Below, one piece after another: positions 45,963 to 54,849 of a DNA stretch of 64,000 nt (its first letter is position 1; each line of letters begins with the position of its first letter). A model generated the notes under the pieces. The model was not told the origin of the DNA, did no database searches, and saw only the letters and a list, made by a program, of their open reading frames with translations. Where the stretch lies: positions 1-64,000 of the forward strand of contig JBPOEY010000001.1 of assembly GCA_051251645.1 (NCBI GenBank). The letters run 5' to 3'. The stretch is from Litorimonas sp051251645 (lineage in GTDB: Bacteria; Pseudomonadota; Alphaproteobacteria; Caulobacterales; Maricaulaceae). Both the position numbers and the translations under genes were made by a program.

Positions 45963-47102
45963 TTACAGAGAGTCGAAAGCCGCATGAATGACCCGGTTCG
46001 CACGCGGGTCGCCCATGAGATAATTTTGCTGCCGGTTCATGACATAAGCCCCGTGCAGACCTGTGCTCGGGTCGGCGAACACTGCGGATCCGCCCCAGCC
46101 TGAATGACCCAGTGTGTCCGCATTGGGACCATAGGCAAAGTTTGGTGCATTGCGCATCACGCCAGCCGCAAAATCGATGGTGAAGGGTAGCACCGCATCA
46201 AGGCCGATAATGCGAGAGCGCGTGGCGGCTTTGCGGGTCGGTTCGCTCAAGAGGGTCCGCGCGCCGACCTGACCTGTTGCGAAAGCCCCCATCATGGCGC
46301 CGATCCCGGCGGCTGTGGCCTGACAGTTTGATCCCGCCAGCTCGGCTTCGCGCCATTGATCGCCACTGATGCGTCCCGGCGAAGACCAAGGCTTGAGGAA
46401 GGCCACTTTTTTGGGCTCGGTCAAGGGGCCGAGGTCTGCCATGGCGCGCGGTTTAACGATTTGCGACACGCGCGCATTATCTTTGGGGTCGATGCCGATA
46501 TGGACATCGGCCTGCGCCGGGTCCGCCAAATCTTCGGCTAAGATCAATCCAAGGCGACGATGTTTCGGATCGGCGCGTCGCGCCACTTCTCCGGCGAGAA
46601 ACCCGAACGTCACGGGATGATAGCCACTCATGCTGCCCGGCGCGAAGAGGGGGTCTTGATCTTCAAGCACCGCGATCACTTTATCAAAATCGATCCAGTC
46701 TTGCGGGTCGAAATCCGGGTCCGTGATCCCGCAAAGCCCTGACTGATGGCTCATCATTTGTCCGATCGTCAGCGTGTCTTTGCCGTGCGCGGCGAATTCC
46801 GGCCAGATATCAGCAACAGGCTGCTCATAATCCAAATGACCTTGTTCCACGAGATGGGCGATGACGAGCGCGGCCATCGCTTTGCCCGACGAATAGACGG
46901 AGAACAGCGTGTCCGGGCTGACCGCGACGTCTTTTTTACGATCCGACCATCCGGCGCAAATATTGACGACCGGGTCGCCGTTTTGGAAGATGGCGACCTG
47001 ACAGCCAAGCTCGTCATGCTCTGAAAAATTGTCCGTGATGGCATCGGCGACAGGCTCAAAGCCGGGAGTGATCAAGCCAGAGAGGGGGAATGGATGCGTC
47101 AT
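45963..47102 (-). CDS. Serine hydrolase, beta-lactamase-fold esterase (EstB-like)
   Basis: A 379-residue class C beta-lactamase-like esterase. It has the SxxK nucleophile motif in LFSVYSSGKAMAAL near residue 70, the YxN-like GYHPVTFGFLAGEVARR (YHP in place of YSN), and GHSGWGGSAVFADPSTG near residue 330 with the HxG motif. No signal peptide, so cytosolic. It overlaps the kinase gene by 4 bases. It likely hydrolyses short esters rather than beta-lactams. Confidence 0.9.
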   Translation of the reverse strand: MTHPFPLSGLITPGFEPVADAITDNFSEHDELGCQVAIFQNGDPVVNICAGWSDRKKDVAVSPDTLFSVYSSGKAMAALVIAHLVEQGHLDYEQPVADIWPEFAAHGKDTLTIGQMMSHQSGLCGITDPDFDPQDWIDFDKVIAVLEDQDPLFAPGSMSGYHPVTFGFLAGEVARRADPKHRRLGLILAEDLADPAQADVHIGIDPKDNARVSQIVKPRAMADLGPLTEPKKVAFLKPWSSPGRISGDQWREAELAGSNCQATAAGIGAMMGAFATGQVGARTLLSEPTRKAATRSRIIGLDAVLPFTIDFAAGVMRNAPNFAYGPNADTLGHSGWGGSAVFADPSTGLHGAYVMNRQQNYLMGDPRANRVIHAAFDSL

Positions 47103-48010
47103 GAGCTTGTCTCTACCGTCAGTTTTGGTGCGCCGCCATCTGTATCCAAAAACCTTTGCGCGCGAATGACTGGAAGTTCGCCTGCGTCAATGGCTTCGTC
47201 TTCGCCCTCAATGGCGGCGCCCATGATCGCAAACACGGCCGAGACAGAATGGAGTAAGGCCGCACAGGGATTATCGCCGCGAAGCCTCTGCCCCAAATAG
47301 GCAGCGGCCAGGGTATCGCCTCCGCCGTTCGGGACGCATGCGTAGCGTTCATGCATGATGCGGTGGGTCTTCCCGTCCTCAAATAGCATAGCGCCTATTC
47401 GTTCACCGTCGGTGACAGAGGTGACCAGCGTCTCATTCATGCCTGCGAGGGGACGCGGCGGCGTTTCGGGAGCTTCATCGAGATTGCCGGTGATATAGCG
47501 CCATTCCCACAAGTTCGGTGTGGCGATGTGGGCGCGCGGGATGAGCTGATCACAAATCGCCTCGGCGCGGTCTTGGCTAATATATAATCCGCCATCCGCG
47601 CGGCTGCCATCGCCCATGACGGGGTCGACCAGCACTGTCTTAGGTTTAAGCGTATCAATAATGTTTGCGGCCAGATCAATATGTCCGACCTCGCCCATAT
47701 AGCCTGTCATCACCGCGTCGAAAGGGTGTGATTGCGCTTGTTCCTGCGCGTGGACAGCCTCCCACATGCCGGTCAGTTTTTCTGTCGGGACAATGTCGCC
47801 GCCGGGAACACCCCACCCGGGGTGCCGTCCGAATAAGGTTGTCGGCAAAACCGTGACGTTGATCCCCATGCGGCGCAGCACAAAGGCGCTGACAACAGAG
47901 CCGACATGGCTGGTTGCGGTGAAGGAGGAGATAAGAAGGATACGAGCCACACTGCGCCGATGCCCGTGTGACCCTCCCCGCGTCAAGCCGTTGGAATCAC
48001 AATCGGACAT
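47099..48010 (-). CDS. Pyridoxal kinase, PdxY/PdxK-like
   Basis: Ribokinase-superfamily enzyme phosphorylating B6 vitamers. Visible: LLISSFTATSHVGSVVSAFVLRRMG, PTTLFGRHPGWG, VLVDPVMGDGSRADGGLYIS and the catalytic PNGGGDTLAAAYLGQRL (Asp in GGGD; the family usually has GTGD). The frame reaches ATG at 48010, but homologues begin near GTG at 47950 (MARILLISS-type); the correct start is uncertain. First gene of the minus group running to 45005. Confidence 0.87.
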   Translation of the reverse strand: MSDCDSNGLTRGGSHGHRRSVARILLISSFTATSHVGSVVSAFVLRRMGINVTVLPTTLFGRHPGWGVPGGDIVPTEKLTGMWEAVHAQEQAQSHPFDAVMTGYMGEVGHIDLAANIIDTLKPKTVLVDPVMGDGSRADGGLYISQDRAEAICDQLIPRAHIATPNLWEWRYITGNLDEAPETPPRPLAGMNETLVTSVTDGERIGAMLFEDGKTHRIMHERYACVPNGGGDTLAAAYLGQRLRGDNPCAALLHSVSAVFAIMGAAIEGEDEAIDAGELPVIRAQRFLDTDGGAPKLTVETSS

Positions 48011-48133
48011 GTGTGTTTAATATCTTAGATCGTAAACACACGTCGATTAAACCGCTTGTTAAGCAAAACCCGCCAATAGCTATTAACCATGCGGGTTCTG
48101 TCCGCTTCTTTTTGCGTTTAGGCGGGGGACGTT

Positions 48134-49471
48134 ATGCGTCTTGCAGGACTAGCACTATCAGCGGCATTGATCTCTGGATGTTCCTATGTTGGGGGGCAGG
48201 GCAGTTCTTTGGGTGGGTTCTTTAAAGCCCCGTCTTCAGGTCACTATAACGCCCAATCAGCCGCAACACGCTGCCATATCGAACATAACCAAGCGCCAAT
48301 CCCGCCGGGGTGCCACCCGTCTGAAGTCAAAGTGGTCGGATCACAGGCTTCGTCTTTTGAACAACAGAGCAGAGAGGCCACTCAATTTGCCGGCGGCTTT
48401 CCCCAGCAACCGCAATTCGGACAGGCACAATATACGACGGGTGGATATGGCAGCCATGCTGGCGGAAATGTCCACACGGGTCTGCATCAAGGCCAGACGG
48501 CCCCAGCGATCCGCCGGCCGAAGTTCCGGGGCACGCTAGAGCTCAGTGCTGAAAAAAGCGCGTCCGGCAATGTGCTTGATTATAGCAAAGCCCCGTCAGC
48601 CCCCTTCAGCGGTTATGATCCAGATTTATATAATGAGGGCCGTACGACAGGCTCCGTGACAGAGGGCCAAGTTACAAATACTCGTTATTATGTGAATTCT
48701 AGACTGCAGAACACGCCGAACCCTTGGGATGATCTCAGCGCGCCGGATATTTCTTTCGAAGATGCTTGGTCAACACCCTCAACGGTCGCCTTGGGCGGTG
48801 AGTTTATCCTAAGCGATAAAGCAACATTGTTTGCCAAAGCGGGTTACACCCGGGCTGAAGGCACCAGCGGTGGAGCAACGACAATTGAAGGGACAGTATT
48901 TAAAGAAACTGAGGTCTTGTCCTACGAAGATAATGTCCAAGTTGGCCGCACAGTTTCGACAGAATTTGATCCTGAAAACCTCATCACGGAAGTCAGCTAC
49001 GACTTCAGCGACATGGAACGCCTTAACCTTGAGGCCGGGGGACGGTTTTATACGGGCCCTATTGCGGGTCGATCCACAGGGCGAACGGTGACGCCTTTTT
49101 TCGGCGCATCTGCTGGTGTGTCGCGGTATAATGGGGTCTCTTACACCCTTGACCAACGTCAGCTGAGTTATGAATCCGTGTTTGAAGCAGACGCGAATGA
49201 ATATTATGATTTGGATACGCCCGGTAACGCCGGCTTTGATCTGGACAATAATCCGGTAACGCCCCGTGTGACGCGGGTCGAACTTTATGACTCCCAGTGG
49301 GTTCCCGCGGGCAGTCTGAATGCGGGTGTCGAATGGCAAGTCACGTCGAAGACGGCTTTAGCCTTTGAAACAGGTCTTCGTGTCGAGGGGGCTCGCGATT
49401 ATGCGAATGGTAGCAAGGGCGATACAAATATTACTGTCCCGCTAACATTACGCGGCAGCTTCAATTTCTAG
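48134..49471 (+). CDS. Predicted beta-barrel lipoprotein, paralog 2
   Basis: A 445-residue protein with a lipobox (ALISGCSYVGGQ, Cys near residue 16), a long Gln/Gly/Ser linker to about residue 125, then the family domain: SFEDAW, LSDKATLFAKAGYTRAEG, NLEAGGRFYTG, TPFFGASAGVSRYNG, SQWVPAGSLNAGVEW, AFETGLR, and the ending NITVPLTLRGSFNF. This copy has long extra loops between the blocks. First of three tandem members. No sigma-54 box was found upstream. Confidence 0.8.
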   Translation: MRLAGLALSAALISGCSYVGGQGSSLGGFFKAPSSGHYNAQSAATRCHIEHNQAPIPPGCHPSEVKVVGSQASSFEQQSREATQFAGGFPQQPQFGQAQYTTGGYGSHAGGNVHTGLHQGQTAPAIRRPKFRGTLELSAEKSASGNVLDYSKAPSAPFSGYDPDLYNEGRTTGSVTEGQVTNTRYYVNSRLQNTPNPWDDLSAPDISFEDAWSTPSTVALGGEFILSDKATLFAKAGYTRAEGTSGGATTIEGTVFKETEVLSYEDNVQVGRTVSTEFDPENLITEVSYDFSDMERLNLEAGGRFYTGPIAGRSTGRTVTPFFGASAGVSRYNGVSYTLDQRQLSYESVFEADANEYYDLDTPGNAGFDLDNNPVTPRVTRVELYDSQWVPAGSLNAGVEWQVTSKTALAFETGLRVEGARDYANGSKGDTNITVPLTLRGSFNF

Positions 49472-49621
49472 CAAATAAGCGGTGATCCAAAAAACCTTGT
49501 GAAGTTAAGGGTTTGTTGGGAGTTTGAATACGCTTTATTAAGTATAAGAGGGTTAACGCAGGGAGACAGATATTCTCCCGGACTCTTTTCCTCCGGGCTT
49601 TAATCCGAAGGAGGCCGGCAC

Positions 49622-50881
49622 ATGCGGCTAGCAATTCTTGCACTCTCGGCAGCGGCAATTTCCGGATGTTCGTGGCTTGGCGGCGGTAGCGGTCAGCAGA
49701 TGCATCAAACCGCCGGGTGTTATCCGGCTGGGGGTGCTTACCAGCAGGCTGGATACCAACAATCTGGATATCAACATCACTATGGTTATGCCCAAAGCGC
49801 AGGTTGCAGGGGTGGGGTTTATGGGGGGCAACCCTCTGTGCCTGGATATGGTTCGGACGCTTATGGCTATCAGTATGGTGGCGGGCAAAGTTTTGCAGCG
49901 CAGGGCTATGGCGGGGCGACGCAAACCGCTCAAGCAGGTCATGGTTACGCCGCAGGCGGATATCAGGCTGGCACAACAACGCTAGGCGCATCGGCTCCTT
50001 ACGGCGCGTCTGTATCATCACAATACGCAACGGGCGGTTCTCAATATGCTGGAGCGGGTCAGTACGGCCAAACAGCCCGTGTTCAGACAGTCGTCGGGGC
50101 TCCGCTCTATGTCGGTCAACCTTACCCGGTTCCACAATTGCGCGGCTCTGCCTGTTGCGGCGCGCAAGGATATATCGGCGGTGGCGCAATGCCATTTGGG
50201 GTCGAGCTTTTTGCTGGTACTGAGTTTGAAGCGTCAGGAAACCTCTTTACAAAGAAATCAGTCGGTCCTCCGGACGGTGACTTTACAATCGGTGTGCGCG
50301 TTGGGGCCATTAATCCGATTACCTATGATGATGCATTTGGCGCAACAAAGACGATCGGCGGCGCTCTCTCATATGATATTTCGCCGAATACAACCGTGCT
50401 CGGATCAATCGCTCATGGTGTCGCGGAAGGCCAAACAGTGAATGGCTATACCACGGTCCAACCGGGCACATGGGTAGGCACAACCTTCACGCCGACGGCC
50501 GGATCTACTCCCCGTAGCCTTGATGGCAGCTTCACAGATTTGGAAACAACGACGTTAGAAGCAGGTCTACGCCATTATGTTGGCATGCCTCAAGGATTGC
50601 GCCCTTATGTCGGTGCAACCGCGGGCTTTGTTCATAATGGCGATGTTCAGTTTACGCAGACCTATAGCGATGATGGCACTTATTATGGTGAGCGCGAATT
50701 TATCGAAAGCGGTTGGAATCCCACAGCGTCTGCGACGCTCGGTGCCGAACTGGCACTCAGCCCCCGGGCTGGGATTGGTGTAGAATCCGGTATTCGCTGG
50801 CGCGATGACATGAATACTGCGGCTCCGTCCGAAGATCGTATCACGATCCCGCTAACATTCCGCGGGCGGTTATCCTTCTAA
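49622..50881 (+). CDS. Predicted beta-barrel lipoprotein, paralog 3 with Gly/Tyr/Gln-rich linker
   Basis: A 419-residue protein with a lipobox (AAAISGCSWLGG), followed by a striking low-complexity linker of roughly 150 residues with repeated QQAGYQQSGYQ and YGYQYGGGQ-like units, and then the family barrel domain: YDDAF, ISPNTTVLGSIAHGVAEG, LEAGLRHYVG, RPYVGATAGFVHNG, ESGWNPTASATLGAEL, VESGIRW, ending RITIPLTFRGRLSF. A strong AAGGAGG ribosome site precedes the ATG. The tail of the linker holds VVGAPLYVGQPYPVPQLRG with a CC pair near residue 178. Confidence 0.82.
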   Translation: MRLAILALSAAAISGCSWLGGGSGQQMHQTAGCYPAGGAYQQAGYQQSGYQHHYGYAQSAGCRGGVYGGQPSVPGYGSDAYGYQYGGGQSFAAQGYGGATQTAQAGHGYAAGGYQAGTTTLGASAPYGASVSSQYATGGSQYAGAGQYGQTARVQTVVGAPLYVGQPYPVPQLRGSACCGAQGYIGGGAMPFGVELFAGTEFEASGNLFTKKSVGPPDGDFTIGVRVGAINPITYDDAFGATKTIGGALSYDISPNTTVLGSIAHGVAEGQTVNGYTTVQPGTWVGTTFTPTAGSTPRSLDGSFTDLETTTLEAGLRHYVGMPQGLRPYVGATAGFVHNGDVQFTQTYSDDGTYYGEREFIESGWNPTASATLGAELALSPRAGIGVESGIRWRDDMNTAAPSEDRITIPLTFRGRLSF

Positions 50882-50904
50882 GACATCATATATATCAGTT
50901 ATTT

Positions 50905-50937
50905 AGCCCGGAACGATCTATCGTTTCGGGCTTTTTT
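50905..50937 (+). terminator. Intrinsic terminator between paralogs 3 and 4
   Basis: A 12-bp stem with one mismatch (AGCCCGGAACGA / TCGTTTCGGGCT) followed by six Ts. Confidence 0.85.
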
Positions 50938-50998
50938 ACACTTAAAAACAAAACAGTATGAAAAAAAATCAAGAAATATGATTCATTCCGGCACAGTC

Positions 50999-51014
50999 TG
51001 GCATACGTGTTGCA
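50999..51014 (+). promoter_or_regulatory. Sigma-54 (-24/-12) promoter of paralog 4
   Basis: TGGCAT (50999-51004), five bases, TTGCA (51010-51014), with GG and GC exactly 10 bases apart. It lies 73 bases ahead of the ATG at 51087 and differs from the box at 29563 by one base in the -24 element. Confidence 0.8.
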
Positions 51015-51086
51015 AGGCCTTCCCCGTGAAACTACGGTCCCCCCGGCATAGTGCCGTTCCGGGACTGCGAATCAGGGATGAAGACT

Positions 51087-51935
51087 ATGCGCAAACTGCT
51101 TCTTGGGGCCGCCGCTATTTCACTTTCGGGGTGCTCTTTCTTAGGTCTTGGGGGCAACAGCCCTCACAATGGCTATCACGCTCCAAGCTACGGCACTGGA
51201 TATGCGTCGACTGGGTCGGCCTGTTCGCCCTCACACGCTGTTCTCGCCAATGGCAACTGTCTATCACGTTTGAATGTTGAAGGCGGCGTTGGCGCATCTT
51301 TCCATGTTGATGGTGACGTTGTCACAGGTGACAAAGGGACTTTCCCAGGAACCAATGTCCGTAATGTTAGTTATGAAGAAGCTTACGACACCGGTATTCG
51401 GTATGAACTCGGCGCATCCTACGCTTTGTCTCCGAATACAAAGGTCTCAGCGATGGGCTTCATTGATGAGGCCGACAGTGCAGGTAACCTGAACTTTGGG
51501 ACGATTGGCGGCCAAGCCTTTACGGGGTCTATGTCTGATCGTAAATCAACAGGTCTGGAACTTGGCTTACGCAAGTATTTCAACCCGACATCTGCCCCGC
51601 TCGTGCGTTCGGTCCGTCCCTATGTTGAAGGTCGTCTCGGCGCCGCTTATCAAGACGCTGTTTTTATGGAAAATGCCCAGCTGAGTGGCGTGAACATCGG
51701 GACAGGCCGTTTGGCATTCAGTGAGTCGGGTTGGGTTCCATCTGCCGCCGGTCTCGTGGGTCTGGAAACACCGCTGACACGCTTCAGCACAATTGGTGTT
51801 GAAACAGGTCTCCGCTACACAGGAGCACCAGAGACGAACAATACAACATTCGGTCCTGGCCCGTTCCAAAATTTGAACGATAGCGAAGCGCGTCTCTCTG
51901 TTCCCCTCATGCTTCGCGGTCGCTACCGCTTCTAG
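51087..51935 (+). CDS. Predicted beta-barrel lipoprotein, paralog 4
   Basis: A 282-residue protein, MRKLLLGAAAISLSGCSFLGLGGN, lipidated Cys near residue 16, then a short linker and the family domain: SYEEAY, LSPNTKVSAMGFIDEA, LELGLRKYFNP, RPYVEGRLGAAYQD, ESGWVPSAAGLVGLE, VETGLRYTG, ending RLSVPLMLRGRYRF. The closest match in layout is paralog 1 at 29619. ATG 51087 is chosen for ribosome-site spacing (AGGGATGAAG); ATG 51078 is possible. Behind a sigma-54 promoter. Confidence 0.8.
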   Translation: MRKLLLGAAAISLSGCSFLGLGGNSPHNGYHAPSYGTGYASTGSACSPSHAVLANGNCLSRLNVEGGVGASFHVDGDVVTGDKGTFPGTNVRNVSYEEAYDTGIRYELGASYALSPNTKVSAMGFIDEADSAGNLNFGTIGGQAFTGSMSDRKSTGLELGLRKYFNPTSAPLVRSVRPYVEGRLGAAYQDAVFMENAQLSGVNIGTGRLAFSESGWVPSAAGLVGLETPLTRFSTIGVETGLRYTGAPETNNTTFGPGPFQNLNDSEARLSVPLMLRGRYRF

Positions 51936-51980
51936 CGTGATGAAGAGCCCCGCATTGTCGGCGCTCAATCATAACGAAAT

Positions 51981-52016
51981 AAAAAAAGCCCCCCGGATCA
52001 CCGGGGGGCTTTTTTC
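51981..52016. terminator. Bidirectional intrinsic terminator
   Basis: Perfect 10-bp stem AGCCCCCCGG/CCGGGGGGCT with a 4-base loop, seven As on one side and six Ts on the other. It separates the barrel lipoprotein from the convergent DUF885 gene. Confidence 0.93.
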
Positions 52017-52050
52017 ATGTGGTGGTGAGGCCGCCGCCGGACCGCTGGAC

Positions 52051-53934
52051 TTAGCCCGCGCTGCGCGCTTTGACGGCCTTACGTTTGGCGCGCGCAATAT
52101 AGCGGTCGATCTGGCGTTCCAGAATGGACAATGGGACGCTGCCATTCTCTAAAACCGCGTCGTGGAAATGACGAATATCAAAGTCATCGCCCAGACCGTC
52201 CTCGGCCCGTTTGCGTAACTCTAGGATCTTCATCTCGCCGATCTTGTAAGCCAGCGCCTGCCCCGGCCAGCTGATATAGCGGTCAACTTCCGTGCGGATA
52301 TTGCTGCGGGACAGAGCTGAGTTTTCCAAGAAACACGCTTCGGCTTGCTCCCGGCTCCAGCCTTTCCAATGCATGCCTGTATCAACGACCAGTCGACAGG
52401 CGCGCCACATTTCATAGGTCAGTTGGCCAAACTTTTCATAAGGTGTCTCGTAAAGCCCCATTTCTGCAACAAGTTTCTCCGAATAAAGACCCCAACCTTC
52501 CCCGAACGCCGTCGCATAAAGCGACTTACGAAAATCGGGGATGCCTTCCAATTCTTGCGCCAAGGCGATTTGATGATGGTGTCCCGGCACGCCTTCATGC
52601 GCTGTCAGGGCCGGAAGATTATAGAGCGGACGTTGCGGTAAGTCATATGTGTTGACGACATAGAAGCCCGCGCGACCCGCTTCGGGCGATCCGGGCCAAT
52701 ACCGACCGGTCGTGTAGTTCTTTGCGATTTCGTCCGGCACTTTCATCACGCCGTATGGCAGGCGCGGCAACTTGCCGAAAAACTCGGGCATTTTGCCGTC
52801 GATACGTTTCGCCAGCCACGCGGCGTAATGCATAAGCTCAGCCTCAGTCTTCGCATAGAATTGTGGATCAGTGCGGAGGAAATCGAGGAAGTCGGCAAAT
52901 CTGCCTTCAAACCCGGATGTTTCGATCACAGCATCCATTTCGCCGCGAATACGGGCGACTTCGCGCAGTCCCATCTCGTGAACCTCATCCGGCGTTAGAT
53001 CTAGCGTAGTAAAGTTGCGCACCAGTGCCCGATAATAGTTGCGGCCTTCGTCAGTTGCGCCGACGCCAACGACAGCGCGGGCCGTGGGAGCATAGTCAGT
53101 TTCGAAAAACTCAAGTAATGCGGAGTAGGCAGGCAGAACCGATGTATTGACCGCGGCTAGCCCGAGGCCTTTTAAACGCTTTTGTTCTTTGGCCGAGATT
53201 GTGTCGTTCATGGTCTTGAACGGCGCATAGAGGGGATGATCTTCGGCTGTGCCGTCGGCTAGCCCGCGCACGGCGTCGATCACGCCGGGCAAGATCGCAT
53301 CGCTTGCGGTAAATTCATCTTCCATGCCCCGGCGCATATTGGCTCGATGTTGGGCGAAATAACGCGGCAGCTGCGTCAGGCGCGCGGCATAGGCTTCATA
53401 ATCTTCAGGCCGTTCAAACCGGGTTTGGCGCGAGACATAGCTCATCTCGTTGAAAAAGCCGGAGTCATTTACGAATGGCATGCGCGATTCATCAAAGGGG
53501 AGAAGTCGTTTCCTTTGATCGAGCAAGAACCCCATCATTTCATAGTTCAATCGCTGAGCTTCATTCAGCCCCGAGAATTCGGGCGACCGACGCAGGGCGG
53601 TATGACGACGATCTAGCGCTTCAATGCGTTCGCGTGACGTCATGCGGGCCGTCTCAGACACATCCGGCAGGCGGCGAAGCGCAGCGCGGTCCCCTTTTTC
53701 GCCCGCGGACACTGGATTATTGATCAACGCATTGGCTTCGAAATCAACGATCAGACGGTCGAGGCTATCTGATAAAGCGCATTGTGTTTGTCCGCCGATC
53801 AGGCTGACTTGATTGTCAGGGCATGTGAAATATTGCGCCATCGTATTATTATCAACTTGCCCGAGCGCGGCCATAGGCGCGAGTGTGCACAATGCGGTTG
53901 TCGCGGAGAGACGAAGAAATATTGACATGGTCAA
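52051..53934 (-). CDS. DUF885-family exported protein (M3-like zinc-peptidase fold)
   Basis: A 627-residue protein with a signal peptide (MTMSIFLRLSATTALCTLAPMAALGQ). Its C-terminal half has the family zinc motif ALTAHEGVPGHHHQ (about residue 457) and FGEGWGLYSEKLV (about residue 484) with the third ligand Glu. Length and motifs are intact, unlike the damaged copy at 31349-32869. Some members hydrolyse peptides; the substrate here is unknown. Predicted to be periplasmic. Confidence 0.9.
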   Translation of the reverse strand: MTMSIFLRLSATTALCTLAPMAALGQVDNNTMAQYFTCPDNQVSLIGGQTQCALSDSLDRLIVDFEANALINNPVSAGEKGDRAALRRLPDVSETARMTSRERIEALDRRHTALRRSPEFSGLNEAQRLNYEMMGFLLDQRKRLLPFDESRMPFVNDSGFFNEMSYVSRQTRFERPEDYEAYAARLTQLPRYFAQHRANMRRGMEDEFTASDAILPGVIDAVRGLADGTAEDHPLYAPFKTMNDTISAKEQKRLKGLGLAAVNTSVLPAYSALLEFFETDYAPTARAVVGVGATDEGRNYYRALVRNFTTLDLTPDEVHEMGLREVARIRGEMDAVIETSGFEGRFADFLDFLRTDPQFYAKTEAELMHYAAWLAKRIDGKMPEFFGKLPRLPYGVMKVPDEIAKNYTTGRYWPGSPEAGRAGFYVVNTYDLPQRPLYNLPALTAHEGVPGHHHQIALAQELEGIPDFRKSLYATAFGEGWGLYSEKLVAEMGLYETPYEKFGQLTYEMWRACRLVVDTGMHWKGWSREQAEACFLENSALSRSNIRTEVDRYISWPGQALAYKIGEMKILELRKRAEDGLGDDFDIRHFHDAVLENGSVPLSILERQIDRYIARAKRKAVKARSAG

Positions 53935-53996
53935 CCTTGTTTTAGGTGTAGAGCGTCTGAGAAAGGAATGTTTGTGCCGGAGAGTGCCAGACCTGT

Positions 53997-54269
53997 CTAG
54001 GACGCTGCGGTTTCCATAGCTTGGGCTAGGGTGACATCTTTCTGCGTTACGCCCCCGGCGTCATGGGTCGTGAGGGTCACATCAACGCGGTTATAGACGT
54101 TGAACCATTCCGGGTGATGATCCATTTTATCGGCAATAATGGCAATACGCGTCATAAATCCGAAGGCTTCTGCGAAATCTCCGAATTTGAATACTTTTGT
54201 GATAAAGTCATCGCCGCCTGTCCAACCGGTCAAGTCCTGCGCGACATCTTTGGGATTGAGACATTCCAT
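53997..54269 (-). CDS. phhB: 4a-hydroxytetrahydrobiopterin dehydratase (pterin-4a-carbinolamine dehydratase)
   Basis: A 90-residue enzyme recycling the pterin cofactor of aromatic amino-acid hydroxylases. It has the active-site block ADKMDHHPEWFNVYNRVDV with the two His and Pro, then LTTHDAGGVTQKD. No phenylalanine hydroxylase gene is in the window, though an aromatic aminotransferase is 5 kb away. Confidence 0.93.
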   Translation of the reverse strand: MECLNPKDVAQDLTGWTGGDDFITKVFKFGDFAEAFGFMTRIAIIADKMDHHPEWFNVYNRVDVTLTTHDAGGVTQKDVTLAQAMETAAS

Positions 54270-54393
54270 GAAAACCTCGTCAAATTTTTAGGCATGATGC
54301 CAAATTTAAAATTATATTGCCATAATCAAGCCTCGTTTACCACGCATTAACCCTGATACAGCGACATGAGCGATCAAGAGGAGCGGACACAAA

Positions 54394-54765
54394 GTGCAGA
54401 GCATTGTCACTGCATTCGACCGAGACCTGGGCCTTATGAGACTTTTCTTTAAGCTGTCGGCAGCCTTATTCGCCGTGGCGATCCTTTATTTATCTTTGCA
54501 GCCCGCCGGCGGCATGACCGGTCCGCTCTATGCGGACAAGGTGCAGCACGCTCTGGCCTATGGCAGCCTTACCTTTTTAATGGCGGTCGGCTGGCCGAAA
54601 CTTCGTCTTTCAGTGATTGTCATTTTGGCCACGACCTTCGGAATTGGGATCGAAATCGCACAAGGGCTGGGCGGGCATGGACGGATGTTATCCATTTATG
54701 ACGCGGTGGCGAATGGTGTCGGCGCGAGTTTTGCGGCGCTAATCATTGGATTCTTTCGTAAATAA
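54394..54765 (+). CDS. VanZ-like membrane protein
   Basis: A 123-residue protein with four hydrophobic segments and the VanZ-type DKVQHALAYGSLTFLMAVG and GIEIAQGLGGHGRMLSIYDAVANGVGA blocks. Starts are possible at GTG 54394 (GAGGAG 10 bases upstream) or ATG 54436. Function unknown; unlikely to confer glycopeptide resistance in a Gram-negative. Confidence 0.8.
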   Translation: MQSIVTAFDRDLGLMRLFFKLSAALFAVAILYLSLQPAGGMTGPLYADKVQHALAYGSLTFLMAVGWPKLRLSVIVILATTFGIGIEIAQGLGGHGRMLSIYDAVANGVGASFAALIIGFFRK

Positions 54766-54849
54766 GGGTGTGTTTGTTCACCTTACGTTGGGGCTGGACG
54801 CGGCAGGGGTTTATAGTGAATAGTTGGTTTAAATTTGTGGAGGGTCAAT

